A program made the position numbers and the translations under genes. Shown one piece after another: positions 1 through 6,582 of a stretch of DNA of 43,291 nucleotides. A model generated the notes under the pieces. That model had not been told where the DNA came from. It was given only the letters and a program-made list of their open reading frames with translations, and did no database searches. Every line of letters starts with the position of its first letter. Position 1 is the stretch's first letter. The stretch covers positions 1 to 43,291 of the forward strand of contig JAAWBD010000081.1 in NCBI GenBank assembly GCA_022792495.1, given 5' to 3'. This DNA comes from Oscillospiraceae bacterium. Lineage in GTDB: Bacteria; Bacillota; Clostridia; Oscillospirales; Oscillospiraceae.

Positions 1-834
1 ATCATTGACGACACCCCCGAGGCCATCACCGTGTCCTGCTTTGAGCCGGTGCGCCGGGAGATAGCCCGGATCGCCCTGGAGCGGCTAATCCAGGATGGCA
101 GCATCCACCCCGCCCGCATCGAGGAGATGGTGGAGAAGGCCAAGCGGGAGGTGGACGCCACCATCAAGGCCGAGGGCGAGCGGGCGGTATTTGAGGCCAA
201 CGTTCATGGTCTCCACCCCGAGCTTGTGAAGTTGCTGGGCCGGATGAAGTACCGCACCAGCTACGGCCAGAATATCCTCAACCACTCTTTGGAGGTGGCC
301 CACCTGGCGGGGCTCATGGCCTCTGAGCTGGAGGTGGATGTGAACACTGCCAAGCGGGCGGGCCTGCTTCACGACCTGGGCAAAGCCATCGACCGGGAGA
401 TCGAAGGGGCTTCCCATGTTGCCATCGGTGTGGAGCTGGCCCGGAAGTACCACGAGAGCGAGGAGGTCATCCACGCCATCGAGGCCCACCACGGGGATGT
501 GGAGGCTAAGACCCTGGTGGCGGTGCTGGTGCAGGCCGCCGACGCGGTATCCGCCGCCCGGCCCGGCGCCCGGCGGGAGAACCTGGAGAACTATATTAAG
601 CGGCTGGAGACCCTGGAGGGTATCGGCGGCAGCTTCCCCGGTGTGGAGAAGTGCTTTGCCATCCAGGCCGGCCGAGAGATCCGCATCATGGTGGAGCCCG
701 AGAAGATCAGCGAGGATCAGATGGTTCTCCTGGCCCGGGAAGTGGCCAAGAAGATCGAGGACGAGATGGAGTATCCCGGCCAGATCAAGGTCAATGTGAT
801 CCGGGAGACCAAGGCTGTGGATTACGCGAAGTAG
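1..834 (+). CDS. rny: Ribonuclease Y, C-terminal part (5' end outside window)
   Basis: The reading frame is open from base 1 and ends at a TAG at 832-834, so 277 C-terminal residues are visible. The first residues ([12 protein letters not shown]) are the end of the KH RNA-binding domain. The HD domain follows, with the metal-binding motif in [11 protein letters not shown] and a second conserved histidine pair in EAHHGDVE. RNase Y is the membrane-anchored endoribonuclease that starts mRNA decay in many Firmicutes; its N-terminal TM helix and coiled coil would lie to the left. The C-terminus ([21 protein letters not shown]) is the usual end of the family, so this end is intact. It is followed at once by a bidirectional terminator. 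Identification is firm from family motifs. Confidence 0.95.
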   Translation: MIDDTPEAITVSCFEPVRREIARIALERLIQDGSIHPARIEEMVEKAKREVDATIKAEGERAVFEANVHGLHPELVKLLGRMKYRTSYGQNILNHSLEVAHLAGLMASELEVDVNTAKRAGLLHDLGKAIDREIEGASHVAIGVELARKYHESEEVIHAIEAHHGDVEAKTLVAVLVQAADAVSAARPGARRENLENYIKRLETLEGIGGSFPGVEKCFAIQAGREIRIMVEPEKISEDQMVLLAREVAKKIEDEMEYPGQIKVNVIRETKAVDYAK

Positions 835-849
835 GGAAAAAGAAAAAAA

Positions 850-881
850 GGCCGCGCTGTATTTACAGCGCGGCCTTTTTT
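850..881. terminator. Bidirectional intrinsic terminator between rny and chromate transporter genes
   Basis: An 11-bp perfect stem (850-860 with 865-875) has a 4-nt loop. It is flanked by an A-run on the left and a T-run at 876-881, so it can act on both strands. It separates the convergent rny and chrA-type genes. Confidence 0.9.
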
Positions 882-888
882 CGGAAAT

Positions 889-1461
889 TTAGAAGGAAAA
901 TGCCACCCCCACCACCGCCGAGGCGATGATGAAGAAGATGGGATGAACCTTTTTCAGGGGGGTGTACTTCACACATACAAAGACGGCCACTGCCAGGGCG
1001 ATGGGGGGCCAATTGGGGTAGCTGGTGAAGGCGCTCTCCGGCCCCTGGGCGGGGCAGAGGAGGGCGATCCGGGCTACCTGGAGCATGGCGGCGGTGATCA
1101 GGGCCACCGAGGCTGCCCGAAGGCCATAGAATATCCCGTCCACCACCTTGGACTGGCGGAATTTCTGCAGAAATTGCGCAATGATGAGAATGACAACAAT
1201 GGAGGGGAAGATGAGCCCCAGGGTGGAGATCACCCCGCCCAGCATCCCGCCGCTGGTGAAGCCCACATAGGTGGCCATATTCACCCCCATGGGCCCGGGG
1301 GTGGACTCCGAGATGGCGATCATGTCGGCCAGCTGGCCGGAGGTGAACCAACCGGTGCGGTTACCCAGGTCGGTGAGGAAGGGGATGGTGGCCAATCCCC
1401 CTCCCACGGAGAAGAGCCCTACCCGGCAGAACTCAAAGAAAAGCTGGAGATAGATCCTCAT
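889..1461 (-). CDS. Chromate transporter family protein, second half-size subunit
   Basis: A 190-residue membrane protein of the CHR family (half-size, one CHR domain). The N-terminus has the family motif FSVGGGLATIPFL (about residues 17-29), and SESTPGPMGVNMATYVG follows at about 51-67. The rest is about five hydrophobic segments. The start is the ATG at 1459-1461; it overlaps the TGA of the upstream subunit (ATGA), so the two halves are translationally coupled. Paired short CHR proteins are known to work together; some family members export chromate, but many anaerobes carry them with no tested substrate. The substrate here is therefore open: chromate, sulfate or another oxyanion. Confidence 0.85.
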   Translation of the reverse strand: MRIYLQLFFEFCRVGLFSVGGGLATIPFLTDLGNRTGWFTSGQLADMIAISESTPGPMGVNMATYVGFTSGGMLGGVISTLGLIFPSIVVILIIAQFLQKFRQSKVVDGIFYGLRAASVALITAAMLQVARIALLCPAQGPESAFTSYPNWPPIALAVAVFVCVKYTPLKKVHPIFFIIASAVVGVAFSF

Positions 1462-2057
1462 GACTTCAGCCCTCCCTTCGCCATCCGGATGACAAGGCCG
1501 ATCACTCCGGAGAGGATGACCAGGAACACCGGGGAGGTGGCCAGGTTCCACACAGCTGCCACCCCGGCGGAGGTGGCGGCGGGCAGGGTGACGAAATTCC
1601 CGGCGGCGGCCAGGGCCAGTACCAGGGTGTAGATGATCCGGGTGGGCCAGTCCTTTACGGCGCCCTTGAAGAGCTTGATGATGCTGACCAGAATGAGGGC
1701 CACCACCCCCGCCCGGACGCCGTTAAAGGCGTGGGCCACTGCCTCCAGATGCATAAAGCCGCTGAGGAAGGCGGCGATGGCCAGGATGATGAGGATAGAG
1801 GGAAAAACGACCCCCAATGTGGCGACGATCCCGCCGGGGATCCCGGCCTGGCTGGCGCCCACAAAGGTGGCGGTATTGACGGCGATGATCCCGGGGGTAC
1901 ACTGGCCCACGGCATAGTAGTCAGCCAGCTGATCCTCGGTGGCCCACTTTTTCTTCTCCACCACCTCCCGCTGAAGGATGGGCAACATGGCGTAGCCTCC
2001 GCCGAAGGTCATGGCTCCCATCTTGGCGAAGGTGAGGAACAGATCTAACAGAAGCAC
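1458..2057 (-). CDS. Chromate transporter family protein, first half-size subunit
   Basis: A 199-residue membrane protein, the partner of the gene at 889-1461. It has the CHR motifs TFGGGYAMLPILQRE (about 17-31) and VGQCTPGIIAVNTATFVG (about 50-67), followed by hydrophobic segments. The start is a GTG at 2055-2057 with a clear AAAGGAG ribosome site upstream. The two subunits probably form one antiparallel unit in the membrane. Its promoter lies back to back with that of the plus-strand gene at 2202. Family assignment is firm; the transported anion is not shown by the sequence. Confidence 0.87.
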   Translation of the reverse strand: MLLLDLFLTFAKMGAMTFGGGYAMLPILQREVVEKKKWATEDQLADYYAVGQCTPGIIAVNTATFVGASQAGIPGGIVATLGVVFPSILIILAIAAFLSGFMHLEAVAHAFNGVRAGVVALILVSIIKLFKGAVKDWPTRIIYTLVLALAAAGNFVTLPAATSAGVAAVWNLATSPVFLVILSGVIGLVIRMAKGGLKS

Positions 2058-2098
2058 AAAAAAGTCTCCTTTCCTTTTGAGCTGTGGCGCTGACAGAC

Positions 2099-2127
2099 AT
2101 TATAGTATGTTTTGCCAGGGAATGCAA
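2099..2127 (-). promoter_or_regulatory. Sigma-A-type promoter of the chromate transporter pair
   Basis: On the minus strand, TTGCAT (2122-2127) and TATAAT (2099-2104) are separated by 17 bp. The -35 box forms an inverted repeat with that of the divergent promoter at 2135-2163. Confidence 0.75.
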
Positions 2128-2134
2128 TATGGGC

Positions 2135-2163
2135 TTGCATCCCGGCGGAGGTCGTACTATAAT
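2135..2163 (+). promoter_or_regulatory. Sigma-A-type promoter of the two-TM protein gene
   Basis: TTGCAT (2135-2140) and TATAAT (2158-2163) have a 17-bp spacer, 38 bp ahead of the start codon at 2202. Confidence 0.75.
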
Positions 2164-2201
2164 GAGGGCAATCCACCATTTTTATGCAGGGAGAGAGGAA
2201 T

Positions 2202-2966
2202 ATGAAAGCCTATATGGAAAAGATGGATGAGACCTACCGGAACAAAAATTATCCCCAGGGTTCTTTTTTTGAAAAGGCCGCCAAGGAAAACCGGCGGGGA
2301 AATATGATCCTGGCGGTGATGGCGGGGATCGTGTCGGCCGCCCTGGCCGCCCTGCTCCTTTGGATGGTCTCGCTGGTACAGTATCACAGCGGACAGGGGA
2401 ACGATGAATCGGTGAAGGTAGGACTGATCTTCATGGCCGTTGTTGCCGCGGTTCTGGCCTTGTGCCTGTTTGGTCTGGTGATGGCCGTCCGGCATATCAG
2501 GGACGGGGTGGGGGACGTAATGAAAAAGGCGTCAAAGAACTGCGGCCTGACTGAGGAGGAGCTCCGGGAGTTTGACCGCCAGGCCATGCAGTCGGATAGT
2601 TATGTACTGAGCCTGACAGGGAAGCTCTCCGCCGCCATGGCCGGACAGAAGGACGGTATTCTGACCCGGGACTACATCTGGCTGGGGGATACCCGCAGCA
2701 GCATCCTGAAGCGGCAGGATATCGTGGGCGCCAGCCTTTACCACTGGTACTACTATGTAAATAAAAAGCGCGTCCGGAGCCTGAACCTGGCCCTTCTGAA
2801 CAAGGACAACGTGATGGCCTCGGCAGAGGTCAAGGAGGAGGCGGGCCGGGAGCTGATGGCTCTGCTGGCCCAGGAGAACCCCGCCATCAAGCTCAACCAG
2901 GGTATTCTGGAGGAGGGCAAGGAGTTCGACCGGTGGAGAGAGGAACATACAAAGGCGAAAAGTTAA
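2202..2966 (+). CDS. Two-TM membrane protein of unknown function
   Basis: A 254-residue protein that I cannot assign to a characterised family. A short charged N-terminus (about 1-32) is followed by two hydrophobic segments (about 34-56 and 72-94). After them comes a soluble C-terminal part of about 160 residues that contains DYIWLGDTRSSILKRQDIVG and a Tyr-rich stretch (LYHWYYYVNKKR). This layout suggests a membrane-anchored cytoplasmic domain, perhaps a PH- or beta-type fold; that is a guess. I chose the ATG at 2202 because GGGAGAGAGG lies at proper spacing; an in-frame ATG at 2184 lacks a ribosome site. It has its own promoter and terminator, so it is monocistronic. Confidence 0.75.
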   Translation: MKAYMEKMDETYRNKNYPQGSFFEKAAKENRRGNMILAVMAGIVSAALAALLLWMVSLVQYHSGQGNDESVKVGLIFMAVVAAVLALCLFGLVMAVRHIRDGVGDVMKKASKNCGLTEEELREFDRQAMQSDSYVLSLTGKLSAAMAGQKDGILTRDYIWLGDTRSSILKRQDIVGASLYHWYYYVNKKRVRSLNLALLNKDNVMASAEVKEEAGRELMALLAQENPAIKLNQGILEEGKEFDRWREEHTKAKS

Positions 2967-2987
2967 GGACAAGGGGATAAAAAGGCT

Positions 2988-3032
2988 AAAAGCGAGGGCT
3001 GCCTTTCTTGAAAGGAAAGGGCCCTCGCTTTT
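2988..3032. terminator. Bidirectional terminator between the two-TM gene and birA
   Basis: Outer stem 2988-2999 pairs with 3021-3032 (12 bp). An inner CCTTTC/GAAAGG stem extends it. A-runs and T-rich sequence on both sides suit termination of both convergent genes. Confidence 0.85.
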
Positions 3033-3053
3033 GGTCTTTTGTTTTTCCTTTTT

Positions 3054-4034
3054 TCAGGCGTAGCCCTCCACGCCCCGCACTGAGACCTCCCCTGAGAATA
3101 CATCCTCCGCACCTCCGTCCGGGAGGCGGACATGGAGAGTGAAGTCCTCGTTGACCCTCTCGGCGAAGGCGGTTCGCTCCTGGTCGCCCTTCAGGAGCTT
3201 TACCTCCCGGCCTGTGGTGACGCAACGGCGGCGGTACTCCTCCAAATAGGCCTCCCTCCCGGCGGGGAAGGCCTTCCACAGGGCGTTCAGTTCCCCGATG
3301 AGGGCGGCGGCCACCTCTGCACGGCGGGGAGGGGCGGCCATGTGCTGTCCCAGGGAGGTGGCGATCTGGCTCAGCTCAGGGCCGAAGTCATCCTGCGTCT
3401 GGCTCACATTGATCCCCATCCCCATCACCACATAGTCCAGACGCCCGGCATCGTCCAGCCCCAGCTCGCAGAGGATCCCGCAGAGCTTTTTCCCCTCCAG
3501 CAAAGGATCGTTGACCCACTTGATCTGGCAGGAGAGCCCGGTGAGGGAGTCTACCGCCCGGCACACCGCCACGGCACACCAGGCTGTGAGTTGGCTTACC
3601 TCCTGAAGGGAGACCTGAGGCCGCAGGAGAACAGAGAGGTAGAGCCCCTTCCCGGGCAGGGACTGGAAGGAACGGCCCCGGCGGCCCTTGCCCCCGGTCT
3701 GCTCCCCGGCGATGACCACCAGACCGCTCTCCCCGCCCTGCGCGGCCAGACGCTTGCACTCATTGTTGGTGGAATCGGTGACCTCCAGGCAGATCACCCG
3801 GCTTCCCACGGCCTGCCCGGGCTGGATCAGTGCTCCGGGGGAGAGCAGGTCGGGGGAGGAGAGGAGCCGATAGCCCAGCCCGGGCCGGGAGTGAATGATA
3901 TAGCCCTCAGCCCGGAGGGCCTCCATGGCCTTCCACACCGCCGCCCGGCTCACGCCCAGCCTCCGGCTCATCTCCTGGCCGGAGAGAGGATCGGGGGTGG
4001 AGGACAGCAGGCGCAGAACATCGTCCTTCAGCAT
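3054..4034 (-). CDS. birA: Bifunctional biotin-protein ligase / biotin repressor BirA
   Basis: A 326-residue protein with the complete two-part BirA layout. An N-terminal winged helix-turn-helix (about 17-50, MSRRLGVSRAAVWKAMEALR) binds DNA. The catalytic ligase domain has the biotinyl-AMP loop GKGRRGRSF (115-123) and KWVNDPLLEGKKLCGIL in the middle; an SH3-like C-terminal domain follows. It activates biotin with ATP, attaches it to acceptor proteins, and as holo-repressor shuts biotin genes. The start at 4034 follows GGAGGTGATCCC. An upstream in-frame extension to 4088 has no ribosome site. It is divergent from bioY across a region with three BirA-type half-sites, so it very likely controls bioY. 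Confidence 0.95.
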   Translation of the reverse strand: MLKDDVLRLLSSTPDPLSGQEMSRRLGVSRAAVWKAMEALRAEGYIIHSRPGLGYRLLSSPDLLSPGALIQPGQAVGSRVICLEVTDSTNNECKRLAAQGGESGLVVIAGEQTGGKGRRGRSFQSLPGKGLYLSVLLRPQVSLQEVSQLTAWCAVAVCRAVDSLTGLSCQIKWVNDPLLEGKKLCGILCELGLDDAGRLDYVVMGMGINVSQTQDDFGPELSQIATSLGQHMAAPPRRAEVAAALIGELNALWKAFPAGREAYLEEYRRRCVTTGREVKLLKGDQERTAFAERVNEDFTLHVRLPDGGAEDVFSGEVSVRGVEGYA

Positions 4035-4059
4035 GGGATCACCTCCGCATATTTTCTTC

Positions 4060-4088
4060 ACTTTACCCCATTTCAAAAAACTTGTCAA
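4060..4088 (-). promoter_or_regulatory. Sigma-A-type promoter of birA
   Basis: On the minus strand, TTGACA (4083-4088) and TAAAGT (4060-4065) are spaced 17 bp. It lies just left of the BirA half-site at 4104-4112. Confidence 0.75.
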
Positions 4089-4103
4089 CAGAAATAAAGT
4101 TTC

Positions 4104-4167
4104 GGTTTACAACAGCGGGAAAATGTGGTATCCTTCCTGTAAACCAAAAATGAAAAGAGGTTTACAA
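4104..4167 (+). promoter_or_regulatory. bioY promoter with three BirA-type half-sites
   Basis: GGTTTACAA occurs at 4104-4112 and again at 4159-4167. Its complement TGTAAACC lies at 4138-4145. The last two form the canonical BirA dyad (TGTAAACC, 13-bp gap, GGTTTACAA). The first overlaps a -35 box TTTACA (4106-4111), followed after 17 bp by TATCCT (4129-4134) with an extended TGG. The third half-site touches the bioY ribosome site. The layout suits biotin-dependent repression by the neighbouring BirA. Confidence 0.8.
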
Positions 4168-4169
4168 CT

Positions 4170-4715
4170 ATGAAAACAAACACCAGAATGCTAGCCCAGG
4201 CGGCGGTGATGGCCGCCCTGACGGCGGTGGGAGCCTTTATCCGGTTTCCTCTGGGGGCCCTGTCCTTTACCCTGCAGGATATGTTCACTGTCCTGGCGGG
4301 GGTGCTGCTGGGGTGGAAATGGGGGGCGGCCTCCCAGATCGCCTATGTGGCGCTGGGGCTGCTGGGCCTGCCCATCTTCACACAGGGGGGAGGTCTGGGC
4401 TATGTGCTTCAGCCCAGCTTCGGCTTTCTGCTGGGGATCATTCCCGCCGCCGCCCTCACCGGGCTTCTGGCGGGGGAGCGGGGGGAGCTGAAGCGGGTGC
4501 TCCCCGCCTGCATAGCGGGGCTGGCGGTAATGTACCTTATCGGCGTGCCTTATATGGGGATGATCCTGAACCTCTATATGAGGAAGGGCCTTTCCGTGTG
4601 GACGATCGTCAAGACGGGCCTTCTCATCTATCTTCCCGGAGATGCCCTGAAGGTGGCGGTAGTGGCCGCAGCGGCTCCCGCGCTCTGCCGGAGCCTGAGG
4701 CAGGCGGAAGCATAA
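4170..4715 (+). CDS. bioY: Biotin transporter BioY (ECF substrate-binding subunit)
   Basis: A 181-residue membrane protein with six hydrophobic segments. It has the BioY signatures: RFPLGALSFTLQDMFTVLAG near the N-terminus, then GLPIFTQGGGLGYVLQPSFGFLLG (about 70-94). BioY is the S component that binds biotin in the membrane and works with ECF ATPases and EcfT. No energising genes are in this window, so it presumably uses a shared ECF module elsewhere. The start codon is 2 bp after a BirA half-site. Translation and transcription are therefore both within reach of the repressor. Its stop overlaps the likely -35 region of the yabP promoter. Confidence 0.93.
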   Translation: MKTNTRMLAQAAVMAALTAVGAFIRFPLGALSFTLQDMFTVLAGVLLGWKWGAASQIAYVALGLLGLPIFTQGGGLGYVLQPSFGFLLGIIPAAALTGLLAGERGELKRVLPACIAGLAVMYLIGVPYMGMILNLYMRKGLSVWTIVKTGLLIYLPGDALKVAVVAAAAPALCRSLRQAEA

Positions 4716-4738
4716 CCGGAGGCTTTGTCCCATATAGT
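4710..4738 (+). promoter_or_regulatory. Candidate sigma-E-type promoter of yabPQ
   Basis: GCATAAC (4710-4716) and CATATAGT (4731-4738) fit the mother-cell sigma-E pattern: ATA, 16-bp gap, cATAcanT-like -10. It precedes the sporulation genes yabP and yabQ. Assignment is by pattern and context only. Confidence 0.45.
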
Positions 4739-4768
4739 GTGGTATCAACGTGGAAAGGCGGAGGTACC

Positions 4769-5047
4769 ATGCCCTATGAAGAATTGCGGCCCGCGGGCCA
4801 TCATTTGATTTTGGAGGATCGGGAGCGGCTCACTGTCTCCGGAGTGGAGGAGGTGGAGAGCTTTGACGAGAATACCATCGTTATGGATACCGCTCAGGGG
4901 GTGCTCATTGTCCGGGGGGAGGGCCTCCACATTGAAAAGCTGAGCCTGGACGGGGGAGACCTGAAGGTGGAGGGGATGGTGGAGTCCCTGACCTACGAGG
5001 AGGATCGCCGGGGCCGGGGCGGTTTCTTCTCCCGTCTGCTGGGGTAA
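4769..5047 (+). CDS. yabP: Sporulation protein YabP
   Basis: A 92-residue protein of the YabP/YqfC family. It shows the family's repeated beta-strand pattern: HHLILEDRERLTVSGVEEVESFDENTI, then TAQGVLIVRGEGLHIEKLSLDGGDLKVEG. YabP is needed for spore coat and cortex formation in Bacillus and is made in the mother cell. The ATG at 4769 has a good GGCGGAGG site. Three bases separate its stop from yabQ. The order yabP-yabQ-divIC-S1 protein matches the Bacillus arrangement, which supports the name. Confidence 0.9.
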   Translation: MPYEELRPAGHHLILEDRERLTVSGVEEVESFDENTIVMDTAQGVLIVRGEGLHIEKLSLDGGDLKVEGMVESLTYEEDRRGRGGFFSRLLG

Positions 5048-5050
5048 GCC

Positions 5051-5755
5051 ATGGAGATCTCGGTCTCCGGCCAGGCCCAGGCATTCCTGGGAGCTATGGC
5101 TTTGGGGGGTATCCTGGGCCTGGTGTATGATCTGTTCCGCCTGCTTCGGGGGAGGATCCCTCTGAAGCTGTTGGGGATCACCTTGGATCTGGCATACTGG
5201 CCCCTGACGGTGGCGGCTCTTTTCGCCTATACGGTGACGGCGGGGGATGGGGTGGTGCGGCTCTACCTTATGCTGGGTGTGGGGCTTGGCGGGGTGTGCT
5301 ATTTCCTCCTTTTGAGCCCGCCGGCCCTTTTTTTGGGCAATCGGCTGGCGGATCTGCTGTCCCTCCTGACCGGCCAGCTCCTTCGCCCGGTGCGGTGGGG
5401 GAAACGGGTCTGGAAAAAATTTTTGAAAAATGCAAAAAAAAACTTCCATTATGGGTTGAAATGGTATAAAATGTATCGTACCATAGGGGCACTGGATAAG
5501 GAATACCGGCGAAGGGGGGGTGGCGGACGTGCAGCTGAAAAAGTCGGGACTGCTCACCAAGCTGGTGATCCTCACTCTGCTCATCGCCTCCGCGGTCAGC
5601 CTGCTGGGGCTCCAGGAGCAGATCGCCCAGGCCCGGAGGGAGCAGGAGGAGCTGGAGCTCCAAGTGGCCCGGCAGACCCAGGTCAACGCAGACCTGCGGG
5701 ACGCCATCGACCACAGCGGCGATCCCGACCGGCAGGCCGACATCGCCCGGAATGA
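5051..5755 (+). CDS. yabQ: Spore cortex biosynthesis protein YabQ, with an anomalous overlapping C-terminal tail
   Basis: The N-terminal part is a typical YabQ: GGILGLVYDLFRLLRGR near the start, four hydrophobic segments to about residue 105, then a basic tail (VRWGKRVWKKFLKNAKKN). YabQ is a membrane protein needed for spore cortex formation. The frame runs on to 234 residues, but everything after about residue 157 is Gly/Pro/Arg-rich and lies over divIC in another frame. The change follows a run of seven G at 5514-5520. With one more G the frame would stop at 5536-5538, giving about 162 residues, a more natural end. The tail is therefore suspect: a one-base error, a real indel, or slippage. 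Confidence 0.8.
   Translation: MEISVSGQAQAFLGAMALGGILGLVYDLFRLLRGRIPLKLLGITLDLAYWPLTVAALFAYTVTAGDGVVRLYLMLGVGLGGVCYFLLLSPPALFLGNRLADLLSLLTGQLLRPVRWGKRVWKKFLKNAKKNFHYGLKWYKMYRTIGALDKEYRRRGGGGRAAEKVGTAHQAGDPHSAHRLRGQPAGAPGADRPGPEGAGGAGAPSGPADPGQRRPAGRHRPQRRSRPAGRHRPE
5442..5470 (+). promoter_or_regulatory. Possible vegetative promoter for divIC inside yabQ
   Basis: An extended -10 (TGG then TATAAA at 5465-5470) lies about 60 bp before divIC. The -35 (CTTCCA, 5443-5448) is weak. It would let divIC be expressed outside sporulation. Confidence 0.35.
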
Positions 5756-5804
5756 GCTGGGCTTGGCCTCCCCTGGGGAGAAGGTCATTATTTTCACCGA
5801 TTAG
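5529..5804 (+). CDS. divIC: Septum formation initiator, DivIC/FtsB family
   Basis: A 91-residue bitopic protein. A short basic N-terminus (KKSG) is followed by one TM helix (about residues 6-26). Then comes a heptad-rich coiled coil (LQEQIAQARREQEELELQVARQTQVNADLRDAI) and a C-terminal ARNELGLASPGEKVIIF. The last motif is diagnostic of the DivIC/FtsB/FtsL-like group, which links FtsL and FtsI/FtsW in the divisome. I chose the GTG at 5529 because the G-rich site at 5513-5520 is then about 8 nt away; a GTG at 5520 would sit inside that site. Its 5' region lies over the out-of-frame tail of yabQ. Confidence 0.88.
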   Translation: MQLKKSGLLTKLVILTLLIASAVSLLGLQEQIAQARREQEELELQVARQTQVNADLRDAIDHSGDPDRQADIARNELGLASPGEKVIIFTD

Positions 5805-5861
5805 CAGCCGTGTGTGGGCTGTAAAGAGGAAAAAAATTTTAGGGGAGGACAATAGGGTTCT

Positions 5862-6281
5862 ATGGAGTTTGGCGTAGGTTCTGTTTTGGAGGGCAAGGTC
5901 ACAGGTATCACCAAGTTTGGCGCCTTTGTCTCTCTGCCGGAAGGGAAATCCGGCCTGGTACATATCTCAGAGATCGCGTACACCTATGTGAACGACGTGA
6001 AGGACCATCTGCAGGAGGGACAGGAGGTCAAGGTCAAGGTCATTGGGATCGACGACAGCGGCCGGATCAACCTGTCTATCAAGAAGGCCCAGGAGCCTCC
6101 TCCCCGGCCTGAGGGGAGCCGTCCGCCCCGTCCGTCCGGCGGGTTTACCGGCCAAAAGCGCCCGGCTGAGCCCGTTACCTTCGAGGATAAGCTCAAGCAG
6201 TTTATGGCCTCCTCCGACAGTAAGCTCTCCGAGCTGCATATGAACGAGCGGAAGGGCAGCCGCCGCGGCGGCAGAAAATAA
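5862..6281 (+). CDS. yabR: S1-domain RNA-binding protein (YabR-like)
   Basis: A 139-residue protein. Residues about 1-72 form one S1/OB-fold RNA-binding domain (VGSVLEGKVTGITKFGAFVSL, GKSGLVHISEIA, VKVIGIDDSGRINLSIKKA). A Pro/Arg-rich linker leads to a basic tail (NERKGSRRGGRK). The domain resembles those of polynucleotide phosphorylase and ribosomal protein S1; small proteins of this type (YabR, YugI) are thought to associate with ribosomes or mRNA, but their role is not well known. It follows divIC as in Bacillus. The ribosome site is AGGGGAGGAC. A strong terminator follows. Confidence 0.88.
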   Translation: MEFGVGSVLEGKVTGITKFGAFVSLPEGKSGLVHISEIAYTYVNDVKDHLQEGQEVKVKVIGIDDSGRINLSIKKAQEPPPRPEGSRPPRPSGGFTGQKRPAEPVTFEDKLKQFMASSDSKLSELHMNERKGSRRGGRK

Positions 6282-6289
6282 GATCAAGA

Positions 6290-6321
6290 CTCCCCCGGCG
6301 CCGGCCGGGGGAGCTTTTTTT
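6290..6321 (+). terminator. Terminator of the yabP-yabQ-divIC-yabR cluster
   Basis: CTCCCCCGGC (6290-6299) pairs with GCCGGGGGAG (6304-6313), followed by a T-run at 6315-6321. Confidence 0.9.
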
Positions 6322-6343
6322 ACCCTGTGAAGGCTGGGGAGGG

Positions 6344-6372
6344 TTGACAAGGCTGGGAAATCGTGGTATAGT
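6344..6372 (+). promoter_or_regulatory. Promoter of the riboswitch-controlled exporter
   Basis: Consensus TTGACA (6344-6349), 17-bp spacer, TATAGT (6367-6372) with an extended TGG. It starts transcription just before the aptamer. Confidence 0.85.
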
Positions 6373-6383
6373 TCCTCTCACGA

Positions 6384-6478
6384 TATGAGGGAGTAGCGGG
6401 CGTGCGGCACAGCGCGCGGGCAAGTCAACAATCTCGGCCGGAGACGGCCTGGCTTGTTCATCCATCGCGAGACTCATG
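6384..6478 (+). ncRNA. yybP-ykoY-type manganese riboswitch aptamer
   Basis: The 5' strand reads ATGAG then GGAGTAG (6385-6396). The 3' strand is CGAGACTCAT (6468-6477), so ATGAG pairs with CTCAT as stem P1. The pieces GGGAGTAG and CGAGAC are the conserved loops of the yybP-ykoY family, which dock to form the Mn2+ site; a G+C-rich internal arm lies between. The downstream gene is a cation exporter, a usual partner of this riboswitch. Assignment is from conserved motifs, P1 pairing and context, without a covariance search. Confidence 0.85.
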
Positions 6479-6521
6479 TAGGGCTGAAAAGGCCATACAT
6501 GGGTTTTCTTTTGGGAAGACT

Positions 6522-6562
6522 AAACTCAGGTGTGGCTTTTTGGGCCAAGCCTGAGTTTTTTT
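6522..6562 (+). terminator. Terminator of the Mn riboswitch expression platform
   Basis: AAACTCAGG (6522-6530) pairs with CCTGAGTTT (6550-6558), with an inner TGGC/GCCA stem, then T residues to 6562. It lies in the leader between aptamer and start codon. An upstream CATGTA/TACATG pairing (6475-6500) overlaps the 3' P1 strand and may take part in the switch. Metal binding is expected to relieve termination. Confidence 0.8.
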
Positions 6563-6582
6563 GTGGAAAGGAAGAGAAAAAT

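Noticed and set aside
5520-5522. GTG at 5520 as the divIC start
   Set aside because: It lies inside the G-rich ribosome site; the GTG at 5529 has proper spacing.
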